The notes below the pieces were generated by a model that worked only from the letters and a program-made list of their open reading frames with translations, had not been told where the DNA came from and did no database searches. From Prosthecomicrobium pneumaticum (GTDB lineage Bacteria > Pseudomonadota > Alphaproteobacteria > Rhizobiales > Kaistiaceae), in assembly GCF_014199915.1 (NCBI RefSeq), contig NZ_JACHOO010000012.1:1-64000 (forward strand): a DNA stretch of 64,000 nt, given 5' to 3'. Position 1 is the first letter of the stretch. The number at the start of each line of letters is the position of its first letter. Both the position numbers and the translations under genes were made by a program. Positions 37,196 through 45,788 of the stretch are shown one piece after another.

Positions 37196-37301
37196 GCCGG
37201 CACCGGCGCGGCCGGTGCGGAACGGGCGGGTAATTAGCAAAGGCCTTCCGGTCTGTCCACCCCTTCGCGGTGCCGCATCACCGCTTTTACGAAACGGCGT
37301 T

Positions 37302-40300
37302 TCAGGCCCGTTCCGCCGCGGGTGCCGCCGCCTCGGCGAGAACCTGCTCCGAGAGCGCCCGGTGGTCGATCTTGCCGGTGCCGAGGAGGGGCAGCGCATC
37401 GACCGTGAGGATCGTGCGCGGCATAGCGAGTTCAGGCAGGCCGCGGGTTCGCGCGAGCCGGCGGAAGGTTTCCGCGTCGGTGCCCGGCCGTTCCGTGACG
37501 AGCACCACCTCTTCGCCTTTCCGCGCATGCGGCACGGCGAGGGCGGCGTGGCCGTGTTCCGGCCAGAGCTCGGCCGCCACCGCCTCGACCGCGGCGAGCG
37601 ACACCATCTCGCCGCCGACCTTGGCGAATCGCCGCGCCCGGCCGGCGATGGTGACGAAGCCGTCCGAATCGATCGTCACGATGTCGCCGGTATCGTGGAA
37701 GCCGTCGGCCGGCGGCTCGAGCACGCCCGGCGCCGCGGCGCGCAGATAGCCGCGCATGACGTTCGGTCCGCGCACCATCAGCCTTCCGCCCTCGGCGAGC
37801 CCGTCCACCGGCGCGAGCCGCGCCTCGATGCCGGGCAGCAGCCGGCCGACCGAGCCGGGGCGATTCGCCATCGGCGTGTTGATGGCGATCACCGGCGCGG
37901 TCTCGGTCGTGCCGTAGCCCTCGAGAATGCGCAGGCCGAAGCGCTCCGACCACACGCGGCGGGTCTCGGGCCGGACCCGCTCGGCGCCGGCGAAGACATA
38001 GCGGATCGAATAGAAATCATAGGCGTGCGCCATCCGCGCATAGCCCGTCAGGAAGGTGTCGGTGCCGAGCAGGATGGTGGCGTTCACGCCATAGGCGATC
38101 TCCGGCACGATCCGGTAGTGCAGCGGCGAGGGGTAGAGCACCGTCTTCACCCCGGCGAAGAGCGGCAGCAGCGTGCCGATCGACAGGCCGAAGGCATGGA
38201 AGAGGGGAAGGGCGTTGAGGACGACATCCTCGCCGCCGAAATCGATCACCGCGCTCGCCTGAAAGCGGTTCGCCTGGATCGCCCGGTGCGACAGCGACAC
38301 GCCCTTCGGCACGCCCTCCGAGCCGGAGGTGAAGAGCACCACCGCCTCGTCCCCGGCGTCGCGGCTCGCCCCGGCCCGCCGGGCGAAGAAGAGCGGCGCG
38401 CGGGCCGCGAGCGCCGCGGCGAGCCGGGCGCGCCGGCCGATCGCGTCGCGCAGGTCCTCGAGATAGACGACCCGCGCATCCCGTTCGAGCGCCGCCAGCA
38501 GCGTGCCGAGCCGCGCCTGTTCGACGAAGCGGCGCGAGGTGACGACGGTGCGGATCTCGGCCGCCGCGAGCGCCGCGGCAATGCCCGCCGCGCCGGCCGT
38601 GAAGTTGAGCATGGCCGGAACCCGGCCGGTCGCCTGCAGGGCGAAGAAGGCGACGACGGTCGGGATGGCGTTCGGCAGCAGGAGGCCGATCCGCTCGCCC
38701 CGCCGCGACAGGGCGGCGAGCGGCCGGCCGAGCGCGAAGGCGCCGGCGATCAGCCGTCGGTAGCCGACCGGCGCCGCGGCGATGTCATCGAGCACGGCGC
38801 GGCTGCCGGCGCGCTTCGCCGCGGCGACGAGCGAATCGAAGAGCGGCGTGTCGATCGGGCTGGTCGCGAACACCATCTCGACCATCAGCGCCTGCAGGCG
38901 ACGGCCCGCTTCGGCGCGGCGGCGGCGGCCGACCAGCCCCTCGGCGAGCGCCATCGGCCGCGGCGGCAGCACGGTCAGCCGGATCGACGGAAAGAGCCGG
39001 CGGCGCACCTTGCCCTTCAGCCGCGAGACGATCGAATATTGCGCGCCCTCGATGCGGATGGGGATCACCGGCACGTCGGCGAGCGCGGCGATCAGCGCCG
39101 GGCCGTCATAGACCTTCATCAGCGCGCCGGTGACGGTGATCCGGCCCTCGGGGAAGATGACGAGGCGCTGGCCGGCCTGGACCCGTTTCACCATCGCGCG
39201 GATGGCGAAGGGGCTCGTCGGATCGACCGGCACGAGATCGAAGAACAGGAAGGCCGGGCGGACCCACCAGCGCTTCGCGATGTGGGTGTTGATGGCGAAG
39301 ACGGGCCGGCCGGGCAGCAGGCAGCCGATCAGCACGGCGTCGAGGAAGGAGGTGTGGTTGGCGACGACGACGGCCGGGCCGTCGCCCTCGCCGTAATGCG
39401 CGAGGCCCTCCACCCGGGCGCGGAAGAGGAGCTTCAGGAGCCGCGCGCCGAGCCCCTTGATCGCCTCCTGCGGCATCAGCCGGAGGCAGATCAGCGCGAC
39501 GATCACATTGGCGAGGCCGAGCAGGACGAGGAGCGCCGGCGTCGACAGCCCGACCGCGAGGCCGACCGCGGCGAGGATGGTGCCGCCGACCATCAGCGCG
39601 GCATTGAGGATGTTGTTGCCGGCGATCGCCGCGGAGAGTTCGTGTCGCTCGGCGCGGGTCTGCAGCAGCGCATAGAGCGGCACGGTGAAGAGGCCGCCGC
39701 CGAAGGCGACGAGCATCAGGTCGACGACGACGCGCCAGCCGGCGAGATGGCCGAGAAAGGCCGCCGCGCCGATCGGCCCGCCGGCGGAGAGGCCCGGAAC
39801 ATGACCGGCGGCGACCGCGAGATCGACCATGCCGATCGCCATCAGGAGCGCGCCGACGGGCGTGTGGCGGCCGGAGATCCGCCCGGCGAGGAGCTTTGCC
39901 GCGCCGGCCGAGCCCGCGCCGATGCCCACCACGAAGGCGCCGACGAGGATGTTGGCGACGATCTCGTCGACCTCGAGCGTCGTGCGGGCGAATTCCGGGA
40001 ACACGCTCATCACGATCAGCCCGACCATCCAGAACCAGGAGATGCCGAGCGTGGCGAGGAAGGTAGTGCGGTTGCGGCGGACCGCGGCGAGCGCCGCGCC
40101 GCTCGTCTCGACGAAGGAGAAGGAGAGCGGCGGGGCGTCGGCGGCGGGCGGGGCCGGTGGCACGAGGAAGGCGGCGACCGTGCCGATCACGGCGACGACG
40201 ATCAGGCCGGCGACGGCGACCGCCTCGCCGCCGAGCCCGATCGCGAGGCCGCCGAACAGCGTGCCGCAGAGCACGGCGACGAAGGTCGAACCTTCGAAGA

Positions 40301-40772
40301 GGGCGTTCGCGGCAATCAGCCGGTCCGGTCCGACGAGCCGCGGCAGCAGGGCGTATTTCGCCGGGCCGAAGAGGGTCGACTGCGTCGCATAGAGGAACAG
40401 GCCGAGCAAAGCGAGCGGCGCCGAGCCGATCAGCAGCGCCGTGCCCGAAAGGAGCGCGAGGCCGACCTCCGCGACGCGCGTCCAGCGCACCACCTTCGCC
40501 TTGTCGACCGCGTCGTTGAGCCGGCCGGAGAAGCCGGAGAACAGGAAATAGGGCAACATGAACACCGCGCCCGACAGCGTCACGCTCACCTGCGGCGAGA
40601 GGCCGAACAGGCTCGCGCCGCGATAGGCGACCATGAAGCCGAGCGCGCTCTTCAGAACGTTGTCGGCGAAGGCGCCGAAGAACTGCACGACGAACAGCGC
40701 GAGGAAGCCCGGCAGGCGGATCAGCGGGACGTCGGAGGGCGGCGAGGAGGCATCTGCGGCGATGTCGGCCAT
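37302..40772 (-). CDS. aas: Fused lysophospholipid transporter/acyltransferase/acyl-ACP synthetase (LplT-Aas type)
   Basis: About 1156 aa with three parts. The N-terminal half of about 400 residues is an MFS transporter (12 hydrophobic helices, starting LPGFLALFVVQFFGAFADN), the LplT-like flippase of lysophospholipids. About 440-640 is a PlsC acyltransferase with NHTSFLD (HX4D) and FPEGRIT. About 650-1150 is an AMP-binding acyl-ACP synthetase (LFTSGSEGVPKGV, YGTTETAP). Together they import and re-acylate lysophosphatidylethanolamine in the inner membrane. The frame opens at TTG 40850, but that lies inside a palindromic operator, so I favour ATG 40772. Divergent from a TetR gene. Confidence 0.93.
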   Translation of the reverse strand: MADIAADASSPPSDVPLIRLPGFLALFVVQFFGAFADNVLKSALGFMVAYRGASLFGLSPQVSVTLSGAVFMLPYFLFSGFSGRLNDAVDKAKVVRWTRVAEVGLALLSGTALLIGSAPLALLGLFLYATQSTLFGPAKYALLPRLVGPDRLIAANALFEGSTFVAVLCGTLFGGLAIGLGGEAVAVAGLIVVAVIGTVAAFLVPPAPPAADAPPLSFSFVETSGAALAAVRRNRTTFLATLGISWFWMVGLIVMSVFPEFARTTLEVDEIVANILVGAFVVGIGAGSAGAAKLLAGRISGRHTPVGALLMAIGMVDLAVAAGHVPGLSAGGPIGAAAFLGHLAGWRVVVDLMLVAFGGGLFTVPLYALLQTRAERHELSAAIAGNNILNAALMVGGTILAAVGLAVGLSTPALLVLLGLANVIVALICLRLMPQEAIKGLGARLLKLLFRARVEGLAHYGEGDGPAVVVANHTSFLDAVLIGCLLPGRPVFAINTHIAKRWWVRPAFLFFDLVPVDPTSPFAIRAMVKRVQAGQRLVIFPEGRITVTGALMKVYDGPALIAALADVPVIPIRIEGAQYSIVSRLKGKVRRRLFPSIRLTVLPPRPMALAEGLVGRRRRAEAGRRLQALMVEMVFATSPIDTPLFDSLVAAAKRAGSRAVLDDIAAAPVGYRRLIAGAFALGRPLAALSRRGERIGLLLPNAIPTVVAFFALQATGRVPAMLNFTAGAAGIAAALAAAEIRTVVTSRRFVEQARLGTLLAALERDARVVYLEDLRDAIGRRARLAAALAARAPLFFARRAGASRDAGDEAVVLFTSGSEGVPKGVSLSHRAIQANRFQASAVIDFGGEDVVLNALPLFHAFGLSIGTLLPLFAGVKTVLYPSPLHYRIVPEIAYGVNATILLGTDTFLTGYARMAHAYDFYSIRYVFAGAERVRPETRRVWSERFGLRILEGYGTTETAPVIAINTPMANRPGSVGRLLPGIEARLAPVDGLAEGGRLMVRGPNVMRGYLRAAAPGVLEPPADGFHDTGDIVTIDSDGFVTIAGRARRFAKVGGEMVSLAAVEAVAAELWPEHGHAALAVPHARKGEEVVLVTERPGTDAETFRRLARTRGLPELAMPRTILTVDALPLLGTGKIDHRALSEQVLAEAAAPAAERA

Positions 40773-40835
40773 GGCGGATCCCGGGAGAGACCGGAAGCGT
40801 CGCGCCATTGCGGGGCGGAAGCAAGCCGGTGACAA

Positions 40836-40850
40836 TTGATCGATGTTCAA
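40836..40850. promoter_or_regulatory. TetR operator copy 1
   Basis: TTGATC-GAT-GTTCAA, a near-perfect palindrome extending outwards to AATTGA...TCAATT. It lies 64 bases before the aas start and 34 bp (centre to centre) from copy 2. Confidence 0.65.
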
Positions 40851-40869
40851 TTTCTCTCCTAGCAGAGTT

Positions 40870-40884
40870 TTGAACGGCGTTCAA
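40870..40884. promoter_or_regulatory. TetR operator copy 2
   Basis: Perfect palindrome TTGAAC-GGC-GTTCAA, same arms as copy 1. It lies 48 bases before the divergent TetR-family gene. The pair suits autoregulated control of both genes. Confidence 0.7.
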
Positions 40885-40931
40885 TATGTGCTACGACGCG
40901 CGTCGGGGCGCATTGCGGGGCGGGAGAGAGC

Positions 40932-41525
40932 ATGGCGCGACGCAACGATCATTCGCCGGACGAGCTGCGCCGGCTGGCGCTCGATGCGGCACGCCGCCTC
41001 GTCGCCGAGGAGGGGCTGCGCGGCCTCACGGTACGCCGTGTCGCGGAGCGCATCGGCTATGCCCCCGGCACGCTCTACAATCTTTTCGCCAATCTCGACG
41101 AACTGGTGCTGCGGCTGAACGCCGAGACCCTCGACCGCATGGCCGAAGCGCTCGCCGCGGCTGCGGCCTGTCCACCCATGGAGCGGGCGGCGGCACTGGT
41201 CGAGGCCTATTTCGACCGGATCGAGGCCGAGCCCTTCGCCTGGGGGGTGCTCTTCGAGCACCGGCTGCCGGCCGGCACGGCGCTGCCGGACTGGTACGGC
41301 GCGCGGCTCGACCGGCTGATCGGCATCGCGGTCGCCGCGCTCGAGCCCTTGATGACGGCCTGGCCGGTGCTCGAGCGGCGCCGTGCCATCGTCGCCATGT
41401 GGGCCGGGCTGCACGGCATCTCGACGCTCGCCGTCGGCTCGAAGCTCGCGCTCGTCGGTCCCGGCGATCCGCGCGCGCTCGGCCGCCTGCTCGTGTCGCG
41501 CGTCATCGCCGCGGGGCCGCCCTGA
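40932..41525 (+). CDS. TetR-family transcriptional regulator
   Basis: 197 aa. The N-terminal helix-turn-helix (LALDAARRLVAEEGLRGLTVRRVAERIGYAPGTLYNLFANLDEL) is a clear TetR DNA-binding domain. The C-terminal ligand domain matches the WHG-type subfamily (AIVAMWAGLHGISTLAVGSKL). It is divergent from aas, with two identical palindromes between them, so it most likely represses aas and itself in response to a lipid-like ligand (inference). Confidence 0.92.
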   Translation: MARRNDHSPDELRRLALDAARRLVAEEGLRGLTVRRVAERIGYAPGTLYNLFANLDELVLRLNAETLDRMAEALAAAAACPPMERAAALVEAYFDRIEAEPFAWGVLFEHRLPAGTALPDWYGARLDRLIGIAVAALEPLMTAWPVLERRRAIVAMWAGLHGISTLAVGSKLALVGPGDPRALGRLLVSRVIAAGPP

Positions 41526-41608
41526 GGCGCGCCGCCGTCTTTGCGCCGCCGTCTTGCGTCGTGCCGGCGCTTGGCGCAGGGTCGCGCCGGGCCGGCGGAG
41601 CGACGGGC

Positions 41609-42715
41609 ATGGCGGCGGATCGGGCGATGCAAGGGGCGACGGGCGGGGCGACGGCCGAGAGCGCCGCCACCTTGCCGCGATCGCGCTTTCTGCAGCTGGC
41701 GCGGCTCGCCGATCCGGCCGTTCCCGCCGGTGGCGGCGTGCTGGCGCCGCTCGGACCGGATGATCTCGCCGATCTGCTCGCCCGGGCCGATGCGCATGGC
41801 GTTGCGCCCCTGGTGCTGCGCCATCTCGCGGCGCGCCGTGAGCCGGAGGTCGTCGCCCTCTGCGCGCCGTTGCGGGCGCAGGCGGCCGAAGCGGCGGAGC
41901 GTGCGGCACGGCTGCGCAAGCACGCCGGCATCCTCGTCGCGCGCCTGCGCGCCCACCGGCTGCCGGCCGTGCCGGTCGGCGGCACGGTGTTCGCCCGCCG
42001 CCTCTATGCGGACCCGGTGCTGCGGCCGCACGACGAAATCCGCCTTCTCCTGCCGAAGGGCGTGATCAAGGCGGTCGAGCACGAGCTCTCCGATCTCGGC
42101 TTCGGCATCGCGCCCTATCAGAAGGGATGGGAGCGGCTCGATCGCTTCTGGACGCACGCGGCCGAACCCTCGGTCGGCGTCCGCCTGCTCGGCGACCTGG
42201 TGCCCTCGCCGCGGCTGCGCCGGCACGTGACGCTCGACTATGCGGCGATCGCCGGCGAGGAGGGGCCGACCGCGGCGGAACGGCCGGCGCGCCTGCTCGC
42301 GGTCGCGGCGGTGACCGCGACCGTCGATGGTCCGTTCGGGCGGCTGATCCAGCTCGTCGACGTGCTGCAGGCCGCCCGCGGCGTGCGCAGCGCCCTCGAG
42401 GAACTGGCGCTCGACCGGCTCGCCGAGAAGACGGGCGCCCGCACCGCGATCGTCGCCGCGCTCGACCTTTCGGCCCGCGTCTTCGGCGATCGCCAGCCCG
42501 CCGCGCTCGCCGCGGCGCTCGGCCACAGCCGCTACACCCAGCTCGCGCGGCGGCTGCTCGATCCCGGCGCGATCGCCGAGCCGGCGGCCGAGGATGCCGC
42601 GGCGCCCGGCTGGCGGCGCGCGGCGTTCCGCTTCCTGCTGACGCGCACGCCGCGCCGCCCTGCCGTCTCGCCTTCGAGCCCCGGCAATGCTATCGCTTCG
42701 AAGCGGACAGTCTGA
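41609..42715 (+). CDS. Nucleotidyltransferase-fold protein (NTP_transf_5) with altered active site
   Basis: 368 aa of the nucleotidyltransferase_5 family (PF14907), often found beside PqqD-like and polysaccharide genes. The fold signature is present: LVARLRAHRLPAVPVGGTVFARRLYADPVLRPHDEIRLLL. The usual metal-binding D-x-D (RDIDLLV) reads D-E-I-R here, so catalysis is doubtful. ATG 41609 has GGAG upstream. It sits between the TetR gene and a Crp/Fnr gene on the same strand; a function is not known. Confidence 0.7.
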   Translation: MAADRAMQGATGGATAESAATLPRSRFLQLARLADPAVPAGGGVLAPLGPDDLADLLARADAHGVAPLVLRHLAARREPEVVALCAPLRAQAAEAAERAARLRKHAGILVARLRAHRLPAVPVGGTVFARRLYADPVLRPHDEIRLLLPKGVIKAVEHELSDLGFGIAPYQKGWERLDRFWTHAAEPSVGVRLLGDLVPSPRLRRHVTLDYAAIAGEEGPTAAERPARLLAVAAVTATVDGPFGRLIQLVDVLQAARGVRSALEELALDRLAEKTGARTAIVAALDLSARVFGDRQPAALAAALGHSRYTQLARRLLDPGAIAEPAAEDAAAPGWRRAAFRFLLTRTPRRPAVSPSSPGNAIASKRTV

Positions 42716-42729
42716 ACGAGGGGCGCGGC

Positions 42730-43410
42730 GTGCAGACGGCGGATATCGCGGCGGCGCTCGCGCGGACGAGTTTCTTCGGCGGGCTCGACAAGGCGGACCT
42801 TCATCGGCTCGCGCAGATCACGCGCGTCTCGAGCTATCCGGCCGAGCACATCCTGTTCCATCAGGGTGACGAGTCGGACGGGCTCTATTGCGTCGTCGAC
42901 GGCATCATCCGCATCTTCCTCACCGCCGATGACGGCCGGGAGATCACCATCCAGCTGTTCGAGGAGGGCGAGATCATCGGCGAGATCGCGCTGCTCGACG
43001 GGCTGCCGCGCAGCGCCGGCGCCGCCACATTGACCGCCGCGACGGTCGTCTTCGTGCCGCGCCAGCCCTTCCTCAACCTGCTCGATTCCTCCTCCGGCAT
43101 CCAGATGGAGATCATCCTCAGCCTCTGCGAGCGACTGCGGCAGACCAATGAGCAGGTCAACCGCGCGGTGTTCCAGGATCTGCGGCAGCGGTTGCTCGTG
43201 CTGCTGCGCCAGCTCGCGCTGATCCATGGCCGGATCGAGAAGGACATGGCGGTGGTCGAGCTCGATCTGACCCAGGGCACGCTGGCGCAGTTGCTCGGCG
43301 CCAGCCGCGAGGCGGTCAACAAGCAGATCCGCGCCCTCATCAAGGAGGGCAAGCTGTCGGTCGACGGCCATCGCCTGCTCGTCCACCGCTCGGCGGTCCG
43401 CGAGGCCTGA
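42730..43410 (+). CDS. Crp/Fnr-family transcriptional regulator
   Basis: 226 aa. It has a cyclic-nucleotide-binding-like domain (FFGGLDKADLHRLAQITRVSSYPAEHILFHQGDESDGLYCVVDGIIRIF ... GEIALLDGLPRSAGAATLT) and a winged helix (TLAQLLGASREAVNKQIRALIKEGKLSVDG). The Cys residues of Fnr that bind an iron-sulfur cluster are absent, so it is not an oxygen sensor of that type. GTG start with GAGGGG upstream. It follows the nucleotidyltransferase gene by 14 bases, so they are probably co-transcribed. Ligand unknown. Confidence 0.9.
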   Translation: MQTADIAAALARTSFFGGLDKADLHRLAQITRVSSYPAEHILFHQGDESDGLYCVVDGIIRIFLTADDGREITIQLFEEGEIIGEIALLDGLPRSAGAATLTAATVVFVPRQPFLNLLDSSSGIQMEIILSLCERLRQTNEQVNRAVFQDLRQRLLVLLRQLALIHGRIEKDMAVVELDLTQGTLAQLLGASREAVNKQIRALIKEGKLSVDGHRLLVHRSAVREA

Positions 43411-43417
43411 GCCGGCC

Positions 43418-44020
43418 TCACAGCGTCTTGTTGAGCGCGACGAGGTCGATCGTCGTGCCCTGGCCGAGATCGACCGGCGTGACGATGCCGCTCCGCCATC
43501 CGGCCTTCTGGAACAGCCGCGCCGCGTCGCGGGGCGCGAAGGCGGCGAGCGAGCCGACCGCGGCGTGATGCGCCGTCGCCTCGGCGACGGCGAGGAGGCT
43601 GCGGCCGAAGCCGCGCTTCTGCTGCTCCGGCGCGACGAAGAAGCCGACCGCGCAGGGCAGCGCGCCGGTGCCGACCCGCGTCCAGCCGCCCGAGGCGACG
43701 AGCCGCTCGCCGATCTCGGCGACGAAGAAATTGCGCTGCCGGCAGAGCGCGAAGGTCTGCCGCAGATAGCGCTCGACATAGCGCTTGATGGTGAGCGCCC
43801 CGAGCGTCTCGCGGCTCGCGCCGAGCAGGGCGCGCACCTGCAGCGTCGCGAGTTCGGGAAAATCGGCGGGCGTCACGTTGCGGATGCGGGCCTCGGGAAG
43901 GCCGTAATAGACGAGGACGGTCCGGCTGTAGTGGACGGGGTCGAAATCGTCCGACCAGTCGCCGTCATAGCGGGTGCCCGGCATGGCGGTCCTGAAGATC
44001 GAGGCGGCGACGGTGGTCAT
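43418..44020 (-). CDS. GNAT-family N-acetyltransferase
   Basis: 200 aa. The acetyl-CoA-binding core is visible: VGFFVAPEQQKRGFGRSLLAVAEATA (motif A, Q/RxxGxG/A variant) followed by SLAAFAPRDAARLFQKAGW. The substrate is not predictable. GGAGG lies 8 bases before ATG 44020. The start overlaps the stop of a possible 46-aa membrane ORF (ATGA). Confidence 0.87.
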   Translation of the reverse strand: MTTVAASIFRTAMPGTRYDGDWSDDFDPVHYSRTVLVYYGLPEARIRNVTPADFPELATLQVRALLGASRETLGALTIKRYVERYLRQTFALCRQRNFFVAEIGERLVASGGWTRVGTGALPCAVGFFVAPEQQKRGFGRSLLAVAEATAHHAAVGSLAAFAPRDAARLFQKAGWRSGIVTPVDLGQGTTIDLVALNKTL

Positions 44021-44157
44021 CGGCGGCCTCCATGGCGGGGAAGACGGGTGAGTGCGGGCCGGCCGGTCCGAATGCCGGCGGCGCCGAAGAGAAGAAGCGC
44101 GCACAGGGCCGCGCCGGCGGCGAAGGCGACGAGATGAGCGAGGGCGGCGAGGGTCAT
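44017..44157 (-). CDS. Candidate 46-aa membrane protein
   Basis: A frame beginning MTLAALAHLVAFAAGAALCA, with one hydrophobic helix and an Arg-rich tail, ends exactly in an ATGA overlap with the GNAT start, which suggests translational coupling. The ribosome site is poor, so the call is tentative. Confidence 0.4.
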   Translation of the reverse strand: MTLAALAHLVAFAAGAALCALLLFGAAGIRTGRPALTRLPRHGGRR

Positions 44158-44327
44158 CGGGGGGATCCGGGCTCGTTGCGGATCGAGCTTAGGCCGCCCC
44201 GCCGGGCCGGGCAGTGAACGGCGTCACAGCGGCGACCGCACACGCGCCTCCGGCTCCGCCTTTCCGGCGCCGGAATCGCGTGTTAGACAGCGCCATCCTG
44301 CCTTCCGGGGAATACCAGCGGTTCGAG

Positions 44328-44741
44328 ATGAAGTTTGCGAAACGCCTGCGGCTCGTCGGGGCCGCCGCGACGGCGGTCCTCGCCGCCGCCCTCTCGCCGG
44401 CTGCCGCCGAGCGGATCGCCAATCCGGTCGCCGTCTTCGCCGGCCTCGACAAGATCACCGGCCGGATCATCACCTTCGACGTCTATATCGACGAGACGGT
44501 GCAGTTCGGCGCGCTGCAGGTGACGCCGCGGGTCTGCTATTCGCGCCCGCCTTCCGAGCCGCCGCGCACCGACGCCTTCGTCGAGGTCGACGAGATCACG
44601 CTCAACCGCAAGGTCAGGCAGATCTTCAACGGCTGGATGTTCGCCGACAGCCCCGGCCTCAACGCCGTCGACCATCCCGTCTATGACGTGTGGCTGACCA
44701 ACTGCAAGAGCTCGTCGACGGTCGCACCGCCCAAGCGGTAG
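44328..44741 (+). CDS. DUF2155 family secreted protein
   Basis: 137 aa. It has a signal peptide ([20 protein letters not shown]) and then the family body: [47 protein letters not shown] ... [29 protein letters not shown], with two Cys. This is typical of alphaproteobacterial DUF2155, a periplasmic protein of unknown function that lies next to aat and acc genes in many Hyphomicrobiales. The 3' end overlaps aat by 61 bases. Confidence 0.93.
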   Translation: MKFAKRLRLVGAAATAVLAAALSPAAAERIANPVAVFAGLDKITGRIITFDVYIDETVQFGALQVTPRVCYSRPPSEPPRTDAFVEVDEITLNRKVRQIFNGWMFADSPGLNAVDHPVYDVWLTNCKSSSTVAPPKR

Positions 44742-45349
44742 AAGTCGCCCTCGACCCGCAGCGCCTGGTCGAGCCGGCGCTGATATTCCCGCCGGGACAG
44801 GTCGATCGCGCCGAATCGCTTCAGATGCTCGGTGGTGAACTGGGTGTCGAGGAGGCGGAAGCCGCCTGCCTTCAGCCGGGCGACGAGATGGACGAGCGCC
44901 ACCTTCGAGGCATCGCGGGCGGTCGAGAACATGCTCTCGCCGAAGAACGCCCCGCCGAGCCGCACGCCATAGAGACCGCCGACCAGGCGGCCGTCCTGCC
45001 AGCATTCGACCGTGTGGCAGTGGCCGAGCGCGAAGAGCTCGCCATAGACCTTGCGGATGCGGGCGTTGATCCAGGTCTTCGGCCGCTCCGGGCCGCCGCC
45101 GGCGCAGCCGTCGATGACGCCCGCGAAATCGCTGTCGATGCGGATCTCGAAGGGTTCCGCGCGTACCGTGCGGGCGAGCCGGCGCGGCAGGTGGAACTGA
45201 TCGAGCGGCAGCACGCCCCGGCTCTCCGGCTCGATCCAGTAGAGCCCCGGATCCTCGGCCGATTCGGCCATGGGGAAGATGCCCACCGCATAGGCCTTGA
45301 GGAGAACCTGCGGGGTGATGTCGAAATCGCGTTCGTCGCGGCGGCCCAT
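44681..45349 (-). CDS. aat: Leucyl/phenylalanyl-tRNA-protein transferase
   Basis: 222 aa. It adds Leu or Phe from charged tRNA to N-terminal Arg or Lys, marking proteins for ClpAP through the N-degron pathway. Blocks [43 protein letters not shown]-like [20 protein letters not shown] and [18 protein letters not shown] are characteristic. ATG 45349 gives the expected N-terminus; the frame extends upstream into a repeat-rich gap. Its 3' end overlaps DUF2155. Confidence 0.95.
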   Translation of the reverse strand: MGRRDERDFDITPQVLLKAYAVGIFPMAESAEDPGLYWIEPESRGVLPLDQFHLPRRLARTVRAEPFEIRIDSDFAGVIDGCAGGGPERPKTWINARIRKVYGELFALGHCHTVECWQDGRLVGGLYGVRLGGAFFGESMFSTARDASKVALVHLVARLKAGGFRLLDTQFTTEHLKRFGAIDLSRREYQRRLDQALRVEGDFYRLGGATVDELLQLVSHTS

Positions 45350-45409
45350 GCCCGACGATGGCACGCCCGCTTCCGCCGGGGAAGAGGGCGCGCGGCCGCG
45401 GTAGCACGC

Positions 45410-45785
45410 CGGCCGGGACCCTCTCCCGCGCCGCGGGAGAGGGTGCGGCGCCGGCTGTGCGCCGTTGCCAGGCGGAAGGCGGTCGGTGGAAGAACCCGGC
45501 GCCACGGACGGCGTTCCCCCTCTCCCGCGCCGCGGGAGAGGGCCGGGGTGAGGGCCTTCTCTTGGTTGCCGCAGAGCACCCTCACCCTTCCGGCCTACGC
45601 GTCTCGGACGTCTTCGGCGTCCTGCGACGCCAAGGCCGGAAGCCCTCTCCCGCCAGCGGGAGAGGGAGGGGGCGGCGCCGTCTGTGCGCCGTTGCCAGGC
45701 GGAAGGCGGTCGGTGGAAGAACCCGGCACGCCGGCCGGGACCCTCTCCCGCGCCGCGGGAGAGGGCAGGGTGAGGGCTCTTTCTT
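45410..45785. repeat. REP-like cluster with duplicated module
   Basis: The gap between aat and accC holds four hairpin cores (three of CCCTCTCCCGCGCCGCGGGAGAGGG type) and a direct duplication: the 44-base segment starting GTGCGCCGTTGCCAGGCGG near 45458 recurs near 45689, and CACGCCGGCCGGGACCCTCTCC near 45408 recurs near 45733. No gene is supported in 45350-45788. Confidence 0.85.
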
Positions 45786-45788
45786 CCC

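Noticed and set aside
37215-40832. A plus-strand ORF of 1205 codons.
   Set aside because: It is antisense to aas and has the charged, His/Arg/Glu-rich composition of a frame shadow; several others of 400-1000 codons behave the same.
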